A stretch of DNA of 64,000 nucleotides from Chrysophaeum taylorii (lineage: Eukaryota > Sar > Pelagophyceae > Pelagomonadales > Pelagomonadaceae): contig JAQMWT010000673.1 of NCBI GenBank assembly GCA_029834535.1, positions 62,001 to 126,000 on the forward strand. Direction: 5' to 3'. The stretch's first letter is position 1; each line of letters begins with the position of its first letter. Of the stretch, positions 29,489 to 40,090 are shown in pieces. Both the position numbers and the translations under genes were made by a program. Under the pieces are notes generated by a model, which saw nothing but the letters and a program-made list of their open reading frames with translations, ran no database searches and was not told the DNA's origin.

Positions 29489-32400
29489 TCATCCTCGTCT
29501 CGTGATGGAATAAGTTGCCGCGATGGTGCCTGCGATCAAGACGCCGACAAGCCATGCGAAAAGTATGAGATAGTTTCGGAGCAGGGTCCCCGGCTGGATG
29601 CCGTAGTACTCGAGAAGTTCCGCGGAGCCGTCCGTCGTGCGATCCCGAAGGGCCGCGTTCATCATGTTCTGGAATGCGTAGGTCGCGACGTTGAGCTGGT
29701 ACAGAGGCTTGAGATATTGCTTAAGATGAGACCGCACGACGAATGCGCCGCTGAGGGTGAAGATCACGGCGACGAGCGGGTTGCTGATCTGCGAGGCGCG
29801 AATCGGATTTGGGACTACTAGGCTGATGATGCCAGCGATGTGACCAAACGTCATGCCCAAGAGACCAGTCGTGGCAATGCCGTTCGCCAGGCGTGCAGGA
29901 TCGAGCGGCAATCCAATAAGGTACCACCAGATGCCGACTTGGGGGATACAGGTAGCCGAGACGGCCGCCGTCGCGAGCGTCGCCCGCGCGCACCAGTAGA
30001 CCCACGGCGCGAACGCACCGTTTTGGTACTCGCGCTGCACGAAGGTCCGCTCGGTCGGGATGCTCAATAAAAGGCCATTGAGGGAGATGACGGCGTGGCT
30101 CGATATCCCAAAGAAGAGCCCGAGGGCGAAGTAAATGGTTCGAAGCCCAAAATTGCGGAAAGAGAGTCCGACGAGCATACCCGTCTGGACGTTGGCCGCG
30201 AGGAGCTCCAACGCTTGGCTCTTGAGGAAAATCCGGAACGATCTGCGCGTCAGGATCGTATATTGTTCCCACAGGCTTGCCTCGTAGTGCATTGGCTCCA
30301 CGCCCGTCAGGAAGTGGGTGAGCTCCATGGTCCACAAAGCATCGACGAGCGAGCCCGTCGAGCCCGCGCGAGCCGTTGTCGACGTGTAGCCCGTCGAGTC
30401 GAACGAAGATAGGGTTGCCTCCAATTTCTTCTTGAGCGCCACGCCCGTCGAAAACGCAAGGTACTCCGCGGTGGCTGTCTTGGTGAGCGCCGCACCCTGG
30501 GGACTCGCGTCCCACTTGTCCGGCCATTCCGAGTCGGGCGCTGCCGTCAGCACAAACATGAAATGTTCCGCGGGGTTCTCGTCGGTTGGACACGGTGCTC
30601 CCGAAACAGCAGAGTGCTGAACGAGGGCCGACGGCACGCCGCAGTAGACGACGCGGCCAGCAGCCAGGAGCACGAGCGAGTCAAACCTGCACACGAGCGC
30701 CCACGGCGGTTGGTGGATCGTTGAAATGACCGTGCGGTTGTAGGCACGCGCGAGCTGTACCACGACCGTCGCCACGGCCATTGCGGCAGCGGCGTCGAGG
30801 CCCGTCGTCGGCTCATCCACCACCATGATTTTGCGCTCAGCGAGGAGGTCCATTCCAATGCTGAGTCGTCGCTTCTGTCCGCCCGAGAGCCCTGGGTTCT
30901 CCGGTGTGCCGATGACGTCGTCGAGCTTGTCCACTATACCCATGACAGTGGCGACCTCGTCGATTTTCTTCGAGCGCCCGGCGAGAGACCAGCTGCGCGG
31001 CGAACGCAGGAGGGCTGCGTACTTAAGCGTTTCGCGGGGAGTGAACGCTCCCACGAGCACGTCGTCTTGCGGCGTGTACGTCGCCATCGCACGGAACCGC
31101 GTCGCGTTGAGAGCCGTTCCGTCGACCACGACCGAGCCTTGAGTCACGCCTGGGATCCGTCCGCCTATCGCGTCCATGAGGCACGTCTTTCCGGCACCCT
31201 GCGAGACGACGTTATACGATTTGTCGCGTCAAACAAGATAACACAAAACAATCGCTACACACCGACGGGCCCAAGAGCGCGGTCGCCGTAGACGCCTCGA
31301 AAATGAGGTCAACACCCCTGATGGCCGCGTCAGCTCTTGGTAGCGCGAGCCCTGGTGGCTCAGCTACCATTGTCACCGCCGGAATCGCATTCGCCGTCTG
31401 ATGCGCCGCCAACCTGGCCTCGGGCCAGAACCAAAATCGATGAGTCGTAACGCGCGAGCCACGCTGCTCGCCGAGCGATGACACCGACAGGAGCGAACCG
31501 TAGCCGCTTTTGTGATCTGACAGCAGCTTGGAGTCGTCTGCGCCGGTTTTATTTTTGTCAGAACCAGCTCTATTCTTCGCGACGACGACGGACGTCGGTA
31601 ACTCGCCTTCGGGCGCGATTACCGCCATCGACGTGGTATGTTGTACATCACGCTTCGAGCTCACGGGCGCCTGACGGTCGGGCTGAGAGAGCATTCTGTG
31701 AGCCGCCTGGTGGCCAAGACACACGAGCGCGCCGAGGATAACGAGCTGGGCCTTCCACCAACTCGCCGCATGTCCCGGGTCGACGTTGGTGTACTCCGAC
31801 GACGTCAATATTTCCCACGCCACGTCAGTTGCGTGCCCGAATGTGATATCGAGGATGATGCGATTGTGCCACGTGAAAATGTTCGGGTAGTGGAAGGGCC
31901 ACATGACAGGGCGCAGGCGCGAGAGAGGGATGATGAGGCCCGACGTGAGGGCCATAAGGATCATCATGACCGGCAAGGCCTTGAGCCCGCTCAGCGGTGT
32001 CGGCGTCAGGACGCCGAAAATCAACCCGAGGATCGAACAGATTAAAAAGTGGAGGCCCGTGGCCGACCAGAATTTGAGGACGAGTCCGACGTCCGAGTCG
32101 CCCTTGACCGGGATCTCGAGCATCGGGTACACGATAGCTGTGGCGATCGTCGCGGCGAGCACGCTCGATAGAAGCTGGACCGTGCAGTGGGCGAACCAGT
32201 AGGGCCCTGCGGCGTACACGCCGTTGCGCCACTCGCGTTGCACGACGGGGCGCTCGAGCGGTATGAAGACGACGGCGGGGAGTGCTGCCGCTTGGAGCAA
32301 CCCCATGCTGAGGCACAAAAGAAGATTGACCTTGGCCGTGGTCCATCCGGCATCGAGCTGAGTGAGCCCGACGAGAATCGAGACGGCGATGACCATCGCG

Positions 32401-33470
32401 TACACGGTCTGGCCCTGGGCGACGTCCGTAACCCAGAGGTGTGCCGAGCGAAGCACGAGCAACCTGTACTGCTCGAGCAGCGGATTCGGGTAATCGTCGG
32501 TGAGCGCCAAGTCCAGGTCGACGAGTCCGGGTCCCTCTCCGTGCTTTGCGCGCATCTGCTGGAGACGTCGTCGCTCTGTCGACGCTTCCCATCTCTGGAC
32601 CCAAACGTGGGTCCCTTCGTTGTAGAGCGTGAAGAGTACGTGGTCGGCGGGATTCGAGTTCGGCGATGGCGTCGGGCTAAAGCGCGCGAAGAATGCCGAT
32701 AGCGGGGATGGTTGGCCCTCGAATACGACGCGGCCACCGAGTCCGAGCACAATAATCTTCGAGAACGCGTTGCAGAGCGCCCACGACGGCTGGTGGATAG
32801 CGGCGATGACCGTCCTGCCTTCTGACGCACCCGCGCCGCGGATCATCTCGACGAGCGCCATCGCCGTAGCGGCGTCGAGCCCGCTAGTAGGCTCGTCCAT
32901 CAACAAGACCGGGCGCGTCGATAGAAACTCGATGGCGGCCGAGACGCGCTTGCGTTGGCCGCCCGAGATACCCGGGCGAAGTGCGTCGCCGATGCGGACG
33001 TTGGTAATGTGCTTGATTGCTAACCGCTCCATCAACGCATCGGCGCGTTTGATCCGGCCAATCGTGGTCATGCCAATCGGACTCCGGAGCATCGCCGCAT
33101 AATAGAGCGTCTGCTTGACCGTCAACTCGGCGATGAGCGCGTCGTTTGGCGGCATGAGCGTCATCAGCAGCCGACACCGCGTTTTGGTCAGCTTGAGCCC
33201 TTTGACCAGCACCTCCCCGGTCTGCTCGCCTACCCAGCGACCCGCGAGCACCCTGAGCAGCAGAGATTTGCCGGCTCCCGACGGCCCGATTATCGCGGTC
33301 ACGCTCTCGGGGTCAAAGGCAGCGTTCACGTTTGAGAGCAGCAGTGCCCCACTCGAGCCGCGCACCCCCACATCCACGGCTTCAAGGCGCGTCCGGAGCG
33401 GACGCGTCGGTACCTCCTCGTCGACGATCGCGCTCTCTGGATCTGCCATGTTTGTCGTGGTCTCACCCAT
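29489..33470 (-). CDS. Full-size ABCG (PDR-type) ABC transporter (2 exons)
   Basis: CDS complement(join(29489..31198,31263..33470)), 1,305 residues. Order is NBD1-TMD1-NBD2-TMD2, the reverse topology of ABCG/PDR exporters. NBD1: GPSGAGKS (Walker A), ISGGQRKRVS (signature), VLLMDEPTSGLD (Walker B). TMD1 spans about residues 340-560 and is followed by a charged linker. A 64-nt intron (GTGTGT...CGCAG) splits the second Walker A; splicing joins LLGPS to GAGKTCLMDA, giving GPSGAGKT. NBD2: LSGGQKRRLS and KIMVVDEPTTGLD. TMD2 closes the protein. Fungal and plant PDR proteins export lipids or xenobiotics; the substrate here is unknown. Confidence 0.92.
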
Positions 33471-34303
33471 TGCGCTTCACAGCGTGGTGGTCAGAGGTGC
33501 GAAGGTGTACAGTGACGTCTCAAGGTTTCGGACGGATGTTTGTCGCTGTTTGTTCTGTTCGCGTGACGTAACTCGAAAGGACACCAGCGCAGTCCCAGCA
33601 CACCAATAAAAATTCCGGTTGAACTCGCACTTCCTAGGATCTTTGCAGGGTCCCTGTGGCGGACCGAAAATAATATCCCTATTAAATAAATATTGTGGAT
33701 TACACTATATATCTAAAACAACGTCTGCACGCTGTCGACTCACGGGGCAGACCCCGAAACCGCTTCTCCTGGCGGATGTCGAAGGTCTAGCCGGAAAGCA
33801 AGAGCGAGCGCGCGCGACGACAACAATCAAACAACATAAAAAGCAACAACCCCCCCGGGCGAAATGTCGGCGCGAGGCCAAAAATAAACGGCGCACAAAG
33901 AAAAGACCAAAGCCACCACCTGTGCGTATGAGCGAGTTCTGCGCATAAAGCGCAGAGGAACCGCCGCCGCACATATGGGCGGCGAAAGAAAAAAGTTAAT
34001 TGACGACGACCTCGGAGTCGTCTATCTTTTCGGCCTAGCATGCCGGCCCGAGACGTGCACGACGAAATCACCGACGCTCATAAGTATCGAGAGCCGAAAA
34101 GGATGATCGTCGGGGTGTTGGTATATTTTTTCGTTCGTTTTCGACGAGAGCAGCTCCACCCCAGCCCAGCAGAACTCGAATTCGGAGGCGGGCAGGCATG
34201 CAGTTAGGAAGGAGGTCGCGTACACGCAGAGAAAAGAACAAGGTGCGAAAAAAGAAGAATCACCACCACCACCACCACCACCACACCATAGCGCTCGCGC
34301 GCG
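33471..34303. other. Intergenic region, no gene seen
   Basis: Upstream of the ABCG gene and downstream of Nup93. It contains a short CAC repeat (34261-34284) and an AT-richer stretch around 33660-33720; nothing coding is recognised. Confidence 0.5.
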
Positions 34304-37213
34304 CTACATCATCATGGCTTCGTAGCGAGAGAGCGTGGTCTTGACGTCGGGGGGGAGGCGAATCTTGACGAGGCCCGCGAAGTTGACGAGGAGGGCTGCG
34401 CGGCGTCTGAGGTCGGCGGCGAGGTCGCGGTCGGCGCGTTGGTGTTGTCGGGGGACGATGATCGCAGCGGGGGGATCGAGAGTTAGTCGCGTCGCGTTTC
34501 GGGCATCTTTCGTCTGATCGGGGGGATGGTGGTGCGCGGGGTATCGGGAAAGGTCCCTGGCGCGCTGGTGTAGGGCGTAGAGGCAGTCCATGGCGCGGAC
34601 GAGGACGTCGGGGAAGACCTTGTGGACGCGGGGATCGAAGGCGGGGGCGGCGTCGAGGAGGGTCGCGAGGTCGGATTGGGTCGCCGGGAGGAGGCGGAGG
34701 CCTGGCTGATCGAGGAGGTGGAGGGCCTGGTCGTACCTCTTGTCGTCGCATTTGTCGAAGAAGTCGGCGAGGTTGAGGAGGGTCTGGAAGGCGTGGCCGA
34801 CGTCGTGCTTGTTGGCAGATTTGAGGGCGAGGAGGACGCGCTCGGCGCGGGGTCCCGTCTCGAGGCGAGTTCGGGCGTAGTCGGCGGCGCGTTTGAGCCA
34901 GTCGGCGCGGCGTTTTGCGTCGGGTTTGGAGACGACGCGGGCGAGGTGGTCGGAAAAGAGGTCGATAACGGCGACGTCGTCGCCGGCGAGGACGAGGAGG
35001 TCGATCGCGTCGTCGTGGTCTCCTCTGGCTCTCGAGACGCGCGCGGCGACGGCGAGGACGCGCTCGACGAGGCGAGAATCTCTGAAGTGTCGATCGAGGG
35101 CCGCGGTGGTCGCATCGCGCTCGAGGGTGGCCACGTCGAGGGTGCCGGCGAGGTCGTCGAGCGAGGGCGCGCCGAGGACGAGCGAAATGACCGAACCTAG
35201 GAGAGAGACGTCGCGGTCGTCGAGAAATCCGACCTCGTCGAACGAGGCGAGGGACCCGAGGAGGTCCTCGTCGGGGGAATCGTCGACGAGGTTCGCGCGG
35301 TGGCGTCGCCAGGCCACGTACTCGAGGCCGAGGGCCGGGTCGGCCGCGGCGACGTGTCGCGCGTAAACGTCCAGAGCGCGAGGAAAATCGAAGCGCGAAC
35401 ACTCGGTGGCGAGCTTGGCCTTCTTGTTGTGGGCTGCCGCGACGGCCCTCGAGGGCTCGGCGAACAACAAACCGTAGCTGTCGAGGGCGAGCGCGAGGTG
35501 GAGGGCCTCGGAGGGGAGGCGCGAGGCGGCGAGGTAGGCGATCGCCGCCTCTGGGGCGCCCGCGTGGAGGAGGACGTTCGCGTATTGGAACGGGCGATCG
35601 CCCGCCGGATCGAAGTGCTTCGCGCCGAACCGCTGGACGCTCGCCGCGACGCTCGAAGAAGCGGGCGAGAACGAGGCCCGCCAGAGCTCGCCCCACAAAT
35701 AGTCTTCGATCGTGCGAAAGACCTCGCGGCGCGCCGCGTCGTCGGCGATTCTGCTGCTACCGCTCGGCGGCCCCGCGTCGTCGGGCCGGCACGAGACCAG
35801 ATCGAGGACGACGCGCTCGTAGGGGCAGGCGTGGTCGTCGGCGCCGGCGTCGAGGGCGGCCTCGAGGGCGCGCACGGCGATCACCAGCGCGTCGCGCGCC
35901 TGGGCGCGCTCTCGCGCGCGCTCGTACGGCGCCGACAGCCATCCCTCGAGCTCGAGCTCGAGGTCGAACGCCGCGTGGGCCGCGAGGGCCTCGGCGACGC
36001 GGTCGAGGACGGGGTCGCGGACCGCCACGCGGCAGGCCTCCGCCACAGAAACGGCGTCCCGGGGTCCACCCGACCGAAATGCGACGTATATCTGGGGCCA
36101 CGCGGGCTCGCCCCGCGCGACGAGCGCGCGCTCGACGCTCTCGCGCGGTAGCTGGTGTCGGACGCGCAGGAGCGCGACGTACCGGCACGCGTCGTCGGCC
36201 TCCTCGTAGGCAGCCGCGCCCATCGCGTGAGCGCGCAGCGTCTCGGCCGCCTCGCGCCGCCGCTCGTCGACGAACGCGGCGTACAGCCGCTCGAGGAAAT
36301 TCCGACGCCCGCGCGCGAGCCACGCGTCCGCGCGCGAATCGCCTTCCCTCGCCCGCCTCGCGGCGCTTCGCGTCGCTTCGGCCGCCGCGACCCCGGCGCT
36401 TCCAGAAACATCGGGGGGACGCACGTCCTGGAACCGCACGTCCTCGCGCGCGGCCGCGTGTCCGATCCGCCACGCGACGCTCGCGCCCGACCGCGACGAC
36501 GATTCCAGTCGACCAAACTCGTAAAACGCCCGAAACTCCCCTCGCGCGTCCACGCTTTCCCGCGTCTCCGGGTCGAGGCACGCGTACTCGTTCAGCCGCC
36601 GTACCACCTCACCGTGCGCCCGGTCCTTCGCGTCCAGCGCGGCCCGCCCTCCCGAACGCCCCGCGACGATCGCCCCCTCATCGGCCGCGCAAGCCGCCGC
36701 CGCCGCCGCGCTATCGTCCTGCCACGGAAGCGCCTTCAGGCCCATCTCCCCAAGCAGCCGTTCCTTCTCGCGCTTCCACGCCTCGGCGGCGTGCTCGGCC
36801 GCGAGGGTCTCGGCGTCACCCAGAGCATCGTTGATCGCGCCCTCGATCGCCGTCGCCACCACCTCCTCCGCTCGACCCCCGAGAGCCGCGTCCAGGTCCT
36901 CCCCGTCCCCAACCTCCTCGGGACTCGCGTACGCAGCGCGCCGCTCCAACTCCTCGAACGTCCGCTGCAGCTGCGAAAAGTTCTGACCCGACAGCATCTC
37001 GGCGCGCGCGAGCTGCGGTGCCTCGCCCATCTCCACATCCTTCTTCGCCGTACTACTCGGACCCAACAGCTTCAAGTTCTCCGCCTCCAGCTCCTCGATC
37101 GACCGCTGCAAAAACGGGATCCCCGACGCCCCAACCTGCCGCCGAAGCAGAGCCTCCGAGTCCACAGCTAAAGTCGATAACTCAGACACGCCGCCGTTCG
37201 CCATCATCACCAT
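34304..37213 (-). CDS. NUP93: Nucleoporin Nup93 / Nic96
   Basis: 969 residues from the ATG at 37213 (MVMMANGGVSELSTLAVDSEALLRRQ). The frame is open further upstream, but that sequence is not family-like. The N-terminal coiled-coil region has heptad-like helices (IPFLQRSIEELEAENLKLLG, MLSGQNFSQLQRTFEELERR), as in Nic96 where it binds the Nup62 trimer. The C-terminal alpha-solenoid contains family blocks: EDYLWGELW, PFQYANVLLHAGAPEAAIAYLA, LGLEYVAWRR and a terminal LLVNFAGLVKIRLP. Nup93 is a structural linker of the inner ring of the nuclear pore. It is somewhat longer than animal Nup93 (about 820) because of Ala/Arg-rich loops. Confidence 0.88.
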   Translation of the reverse strand: MVMMANGGVSELSTLAVDSEALLRRQVGASGIPFLQRSIEELEAENLKLLGPSSTAKKDVEMGEAPQLARAEMLSGQNFSQLQRTFEELERRAAYASPEEVGDGEDLDAALGGRAEEVVATAIEGAINDALGDAETLAAEHAAEAWKREKERLLGEMGLKALPWQDDSAAAAAACAADEGAIVAGRSGGRAALDAKDRAHGEVVRRLNEYACLDPETRESVDARGEFRAFYEFGRLESSSRSGASVAWRIGHAAAREDVRFQDVRPPDVSGSAGVAAAEATRSAARRAREGDSRADAWLARGRRNFLERLYAAFVDERRREAAETLRAHAMGAAAYEEADDACRYVALLRVRHQLPRESVERALVARGEPAWPQIYVAFRSGGPRDAVSVAEACRVAVRDPVLDRVAEALAAHAAFDLELELEGWLSAPYERARERAQARDALVIAVRALEAALDAGADDHACPYERVVLDLVSCRPDDAGPPSGSSRIADDAARREVFRTIEDYLWGELWRASFSPASSSVAASVQRFGAKHFDPAGDRPFQYANVLLHAGAPEAAIAYLAASRLPSEALHLALALDSYGLLFAEPSRAVAAAHNKKAKLATECSRFDFPRALDVYARHVAAADPALGLEYVAWRRHRANLVDDSPDEDLLGSLASFDEVGFLDDRDVSLLGSVISLVLGAPSLDDLAGTLDVATLERDATTAALDRHFRDSRLVERVLAVAARVSRARGDHDDAIDLLVLAGDDVAVIDLFSDHLARVVSKPDAKRRADWLKRAADYARTRLETGPRAERVLLALKSANKHDVGHAFQTLLNLADFFDKCDDKRYDQALHLLDQPGLRLLPATQSDLATLLDAAPAFDPRVHKVFPDVLVRAMDCLYALHQRARDLSRYPAHHHPPDQTKDARNATRLTLDPPAAIIVPRQHQRADRDLAADLRRRAALLVNFAGLVKIRLPPDVKTTLSRYEAMMM

Positions 37214-37559
37214 CGCGAATTCAACGGCCGAAATCAATCGACTAATTATTACTTCAAAAAAACTGTCACCGTTGGAGGGACCCGGGCGTCTACACATGCA
37301 CGGTTTCACTACACCGAGGACCCCGCACCTTATGCATACCCCTACGACGCCAAATCATCACACTCCTCAGCAACCTGGCAGGCGCGAACACCCAACCCAA
37401 ACACGTTTCGCTCCTGCAAATAGCATCCGCATCAGTGCGCGCTGCCGTAATATGCAACGACGACAAAAGCAGCGACAGAGTGCGCGAGGTGCGGCCACCA
37501 GAGGCCAGGAGCGCAGCGTCTCCGGTTCGCTTTGATGATTGCAACACCGACACGCGCGA
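37214..37559. other. Upstream region of Nup93, no gene seen
   Basis: No motif-bearing frame in this 346-bp stretch; expected to contain the Nup93 5' region. Confidence 0.4.
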
Positions 37560-39102
37560 TGGTTTTATCCCACAACGTCCCGCATTACGTAGGCGTTATT
37601 TTTGTCGTCGTCGGTTCCAAAGAAAATCAGCCGCACTCGCGCGGTGGCGGTCCACATATATAGACGCAACAATGTCGTCGTCCACGCACCACCTTCTGCC
37701 GCGAGTGGAGACGCCATCTTCTTCGAGGTTGCTCTTAGCTTCCGACGCCGAGCGTGAAACGACCACGTCCCAGACGTCATCCGAGACCACGGGAATTTCG
37801 TCGGCACAGTCAGTCGTACCCCTTGACCGCAACCTGATCGTCCACAATCACGATTACGCCCGGTAGTGGTGAGCGCTTGTCTCGACATTGCCAGCAGCCC
37901 AACAGGCTCGCCGATAACCTCGGTCTGACATGACCAAAGCACCCTTGGTCCGTCGGACATGGGCACAGTGAGACGTTACATCCGTCACTTGGGCCGGTCA
38001 GATATCGCGATGCCTGAGCCACCACGTCCGGTACTCCCCGAGTTTTCGTTCGCCACAAAGACGACTTGGTCAGCGGAGCGCATGCCCTCGTCGAGACAAG
38101 GAGTCATCCATTCTGGAAAGCGATCTACCAAGACCTCTGCGAAGCGCGCTAATCCAGCATACAATGAGACGCCAACGACGACTGCGAACAGCGCGCGGAA
38201 GCGGCCTCGCAGTCGAGAACGTCCTGGAATCGCCGAAATACGGCAGCGACATCCGCAACCGCGAGCGCCCCAATCCTAATGGCTGGCGTTAAACTCACCG
38301 TCCGCATACTCGCGGTGTACGGATACGCGTAGCAACCAGGTGAGCGATATCGCGATATCTCACAACGCAGGTCTGCATGCTGATATTTTCTCGTGCAACG
38401 CGTCCCCAAAATTGTATACTTCGACGGGAGAGTGGGATCTTCGCCACCCAGCCTAAAAGCAATCACAAGCGCCTCTCTGCGCCCGTTGCTTGGAGAAAAC
38501 ACTGCACCCTCCTACCAAACGACAGCAATCTCCCCGTTTGTCAAACCTCACGTCGGAGTGGGCACCTCGTGCCGTACCTCAAGCCGTCGAACGATGGCTA
38601 CCGCGCTAGCCATCCACGTGGCCAAGTGCTCAACCTCGGCGAACCACAGGTCGCCGCCGATTTGGCACTCAGTGTCTGTGATCCACTTGCATGGCTCCGA
38701 GCAAGTCGCCCCGAAGCCAGTGAGCACCAGAAACGTGGCAGCTAGTCGTGCTGTGATGCCAGAGGCCCCTCGCCTGAAAACAAATACGGAAGGTGTCTGT
38801 CAAAATGAAAGGAGCTCAACAACATCAGCTCTTTCTAATGACACAGCCGCCAAAGCCGCATCATCCTCGGAAGCATCGTCGCCTTAAGAGAACGAAAGGC
38901 CGGCTGACGGTGTGAGCCCCAAGAGCATTCTCGAGACACCCCTCCCACATCTAGCAGTCGACATAACTCCCCCCTCATAACAGTTGACATTAAAAAAAAC
39001 CTCGGGCGTACAGTGCCAACCGACGTTCCGACGCCGCCACATATCCAAGGACTCGATATCCCGTTTAACGGCACTCGATCCCTCGCAGTCAGCGTCGTCC
39101 AT
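37560..39102 (-). CDS. Probable multi-exon gene, exon structure unresolved
   Basis: Several minus-strand segments look coding but lie in different frames separated by plausible splice sites. They are: a start at ATG 39102 (MDDADCEGSSAVKRDIESLDM...RNVGWH); 38773-38578, with ITARLAATFLVLTGFG (a possible membrane anchor) and GDLWFAEVEHLATWMASA before a GTACGG donor; about 38500-38295 (GGEDPTLPSKYTILGTRC...PYTASMRT) before GTGAGT; about 38250-38090 (RALFAVVVGVSLYAGLARF, DRFPEWMTPCLDEGMRSADQ); and about 38040-37815 (VPDVVAQASRYLTG, LPGVIVIVDDQVAV). I could not join all of them in phase. It may be an intact type II membrane protein or a decaying gene; no family recognised. Confidence 0.3.
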
Positions 39103-39862
39103 CACGAGTCCGCTGAGCTTGGGCCTAGTTTACGTGTGATCAACGAGGCAAGATGCCGAAGAAGGACGATCACAGCACGCCATGTCCCTAGGCCCTTTAA
39201 AGTCTCGTGCGGTCCTTTCCGGTTGGGCTAGAGTAATAGCGTAGCGCAAGACGCAGGCGCGAAGACCACTGCGTGGAGTCTGGGCCGGGTCTGACCCAGA
39301 GTTCAGGTATGCGACGGACGGGATCTTTGCCTAGTCGTCGAAATCGCGTGGTTCACTTAAACGAGCAGAGAAGTTGAGCAGCGCTTCGAAAGGAAAGTTT
39401 CAAGTCGACGACAAAGCCCCGCGAGCGTGCGATTTCGCCCGGAGCGACCCATTCTTGCTTGTTGACCACGCGCGCAGCTGCGCCTCGACGCCTCCGAACT
39501 TAATTAATTAGCTAAACGGGCGCACGGCGCTAAGGATGATCGACCGCGATTTCAACTCCCTGACTCGCGTCGTCGCTTCTCGTGCCAACCACGATTGCGG
39601 ATGCGGTCGACCGACGTTTAAGTATAAGCCAGCCCACCCCCCTACCAATATATGAGAAAAACCGTGTCATATGTCACGCAATGACGAGGTGCACAGGACG
39701 CGATCTCCACCCTCGCACAGTACAAAAAAACACGAGCAGCGTTACAAAGAAAGGAGGGAATGGGGGGTATCGTGCGCCTGGGGAGAGCACTTGTCCCGCA
39801 GCAAGCACAATGCCGCGGAGAAAAGGGAAATGTAGTACGCGGAAACGTTCGTCGAGCCCTAG

Positions 39863-39907
<45 letters not shown>

Positions 39908-40090
39908 CCGCCAGTGGCGACATATGCGCTACAAAGAGGAAGAAAAGACGTCGCGGGGCACCACCTCCGGCCGGCACGCGGCGGTGTATGGGTGGGTGGA
40001 TGAGATTGATTGTTCTGAACGTGAGGGGTATGTCTATCTGTCTGTTTGTTGGTCTGTCTGTCTCCTTAACATTGCGAGTCAAGCCACTCG
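39103..40090. other. Intergenic region with (GA)n microsatellite
   Basis: Nearly 1 kb between the unresolved locus and the FtsH stop. Apart from the GA tract no structure is recognised. Confidence 0.5.
39862..39906. repeat. (GA)n microsatellite
   Basis: About 45 bp of AGAAAG/AGAGAG repeats about 185 bp beyond the FtsH stop codon. Confidence 0.9.

Noticed and set aside
34260-35696. Arginine/proline-rich minus frame overlapping Nup93
   Set aside because: Shadow frame; the Nup93 frame carries recognised family blocks.
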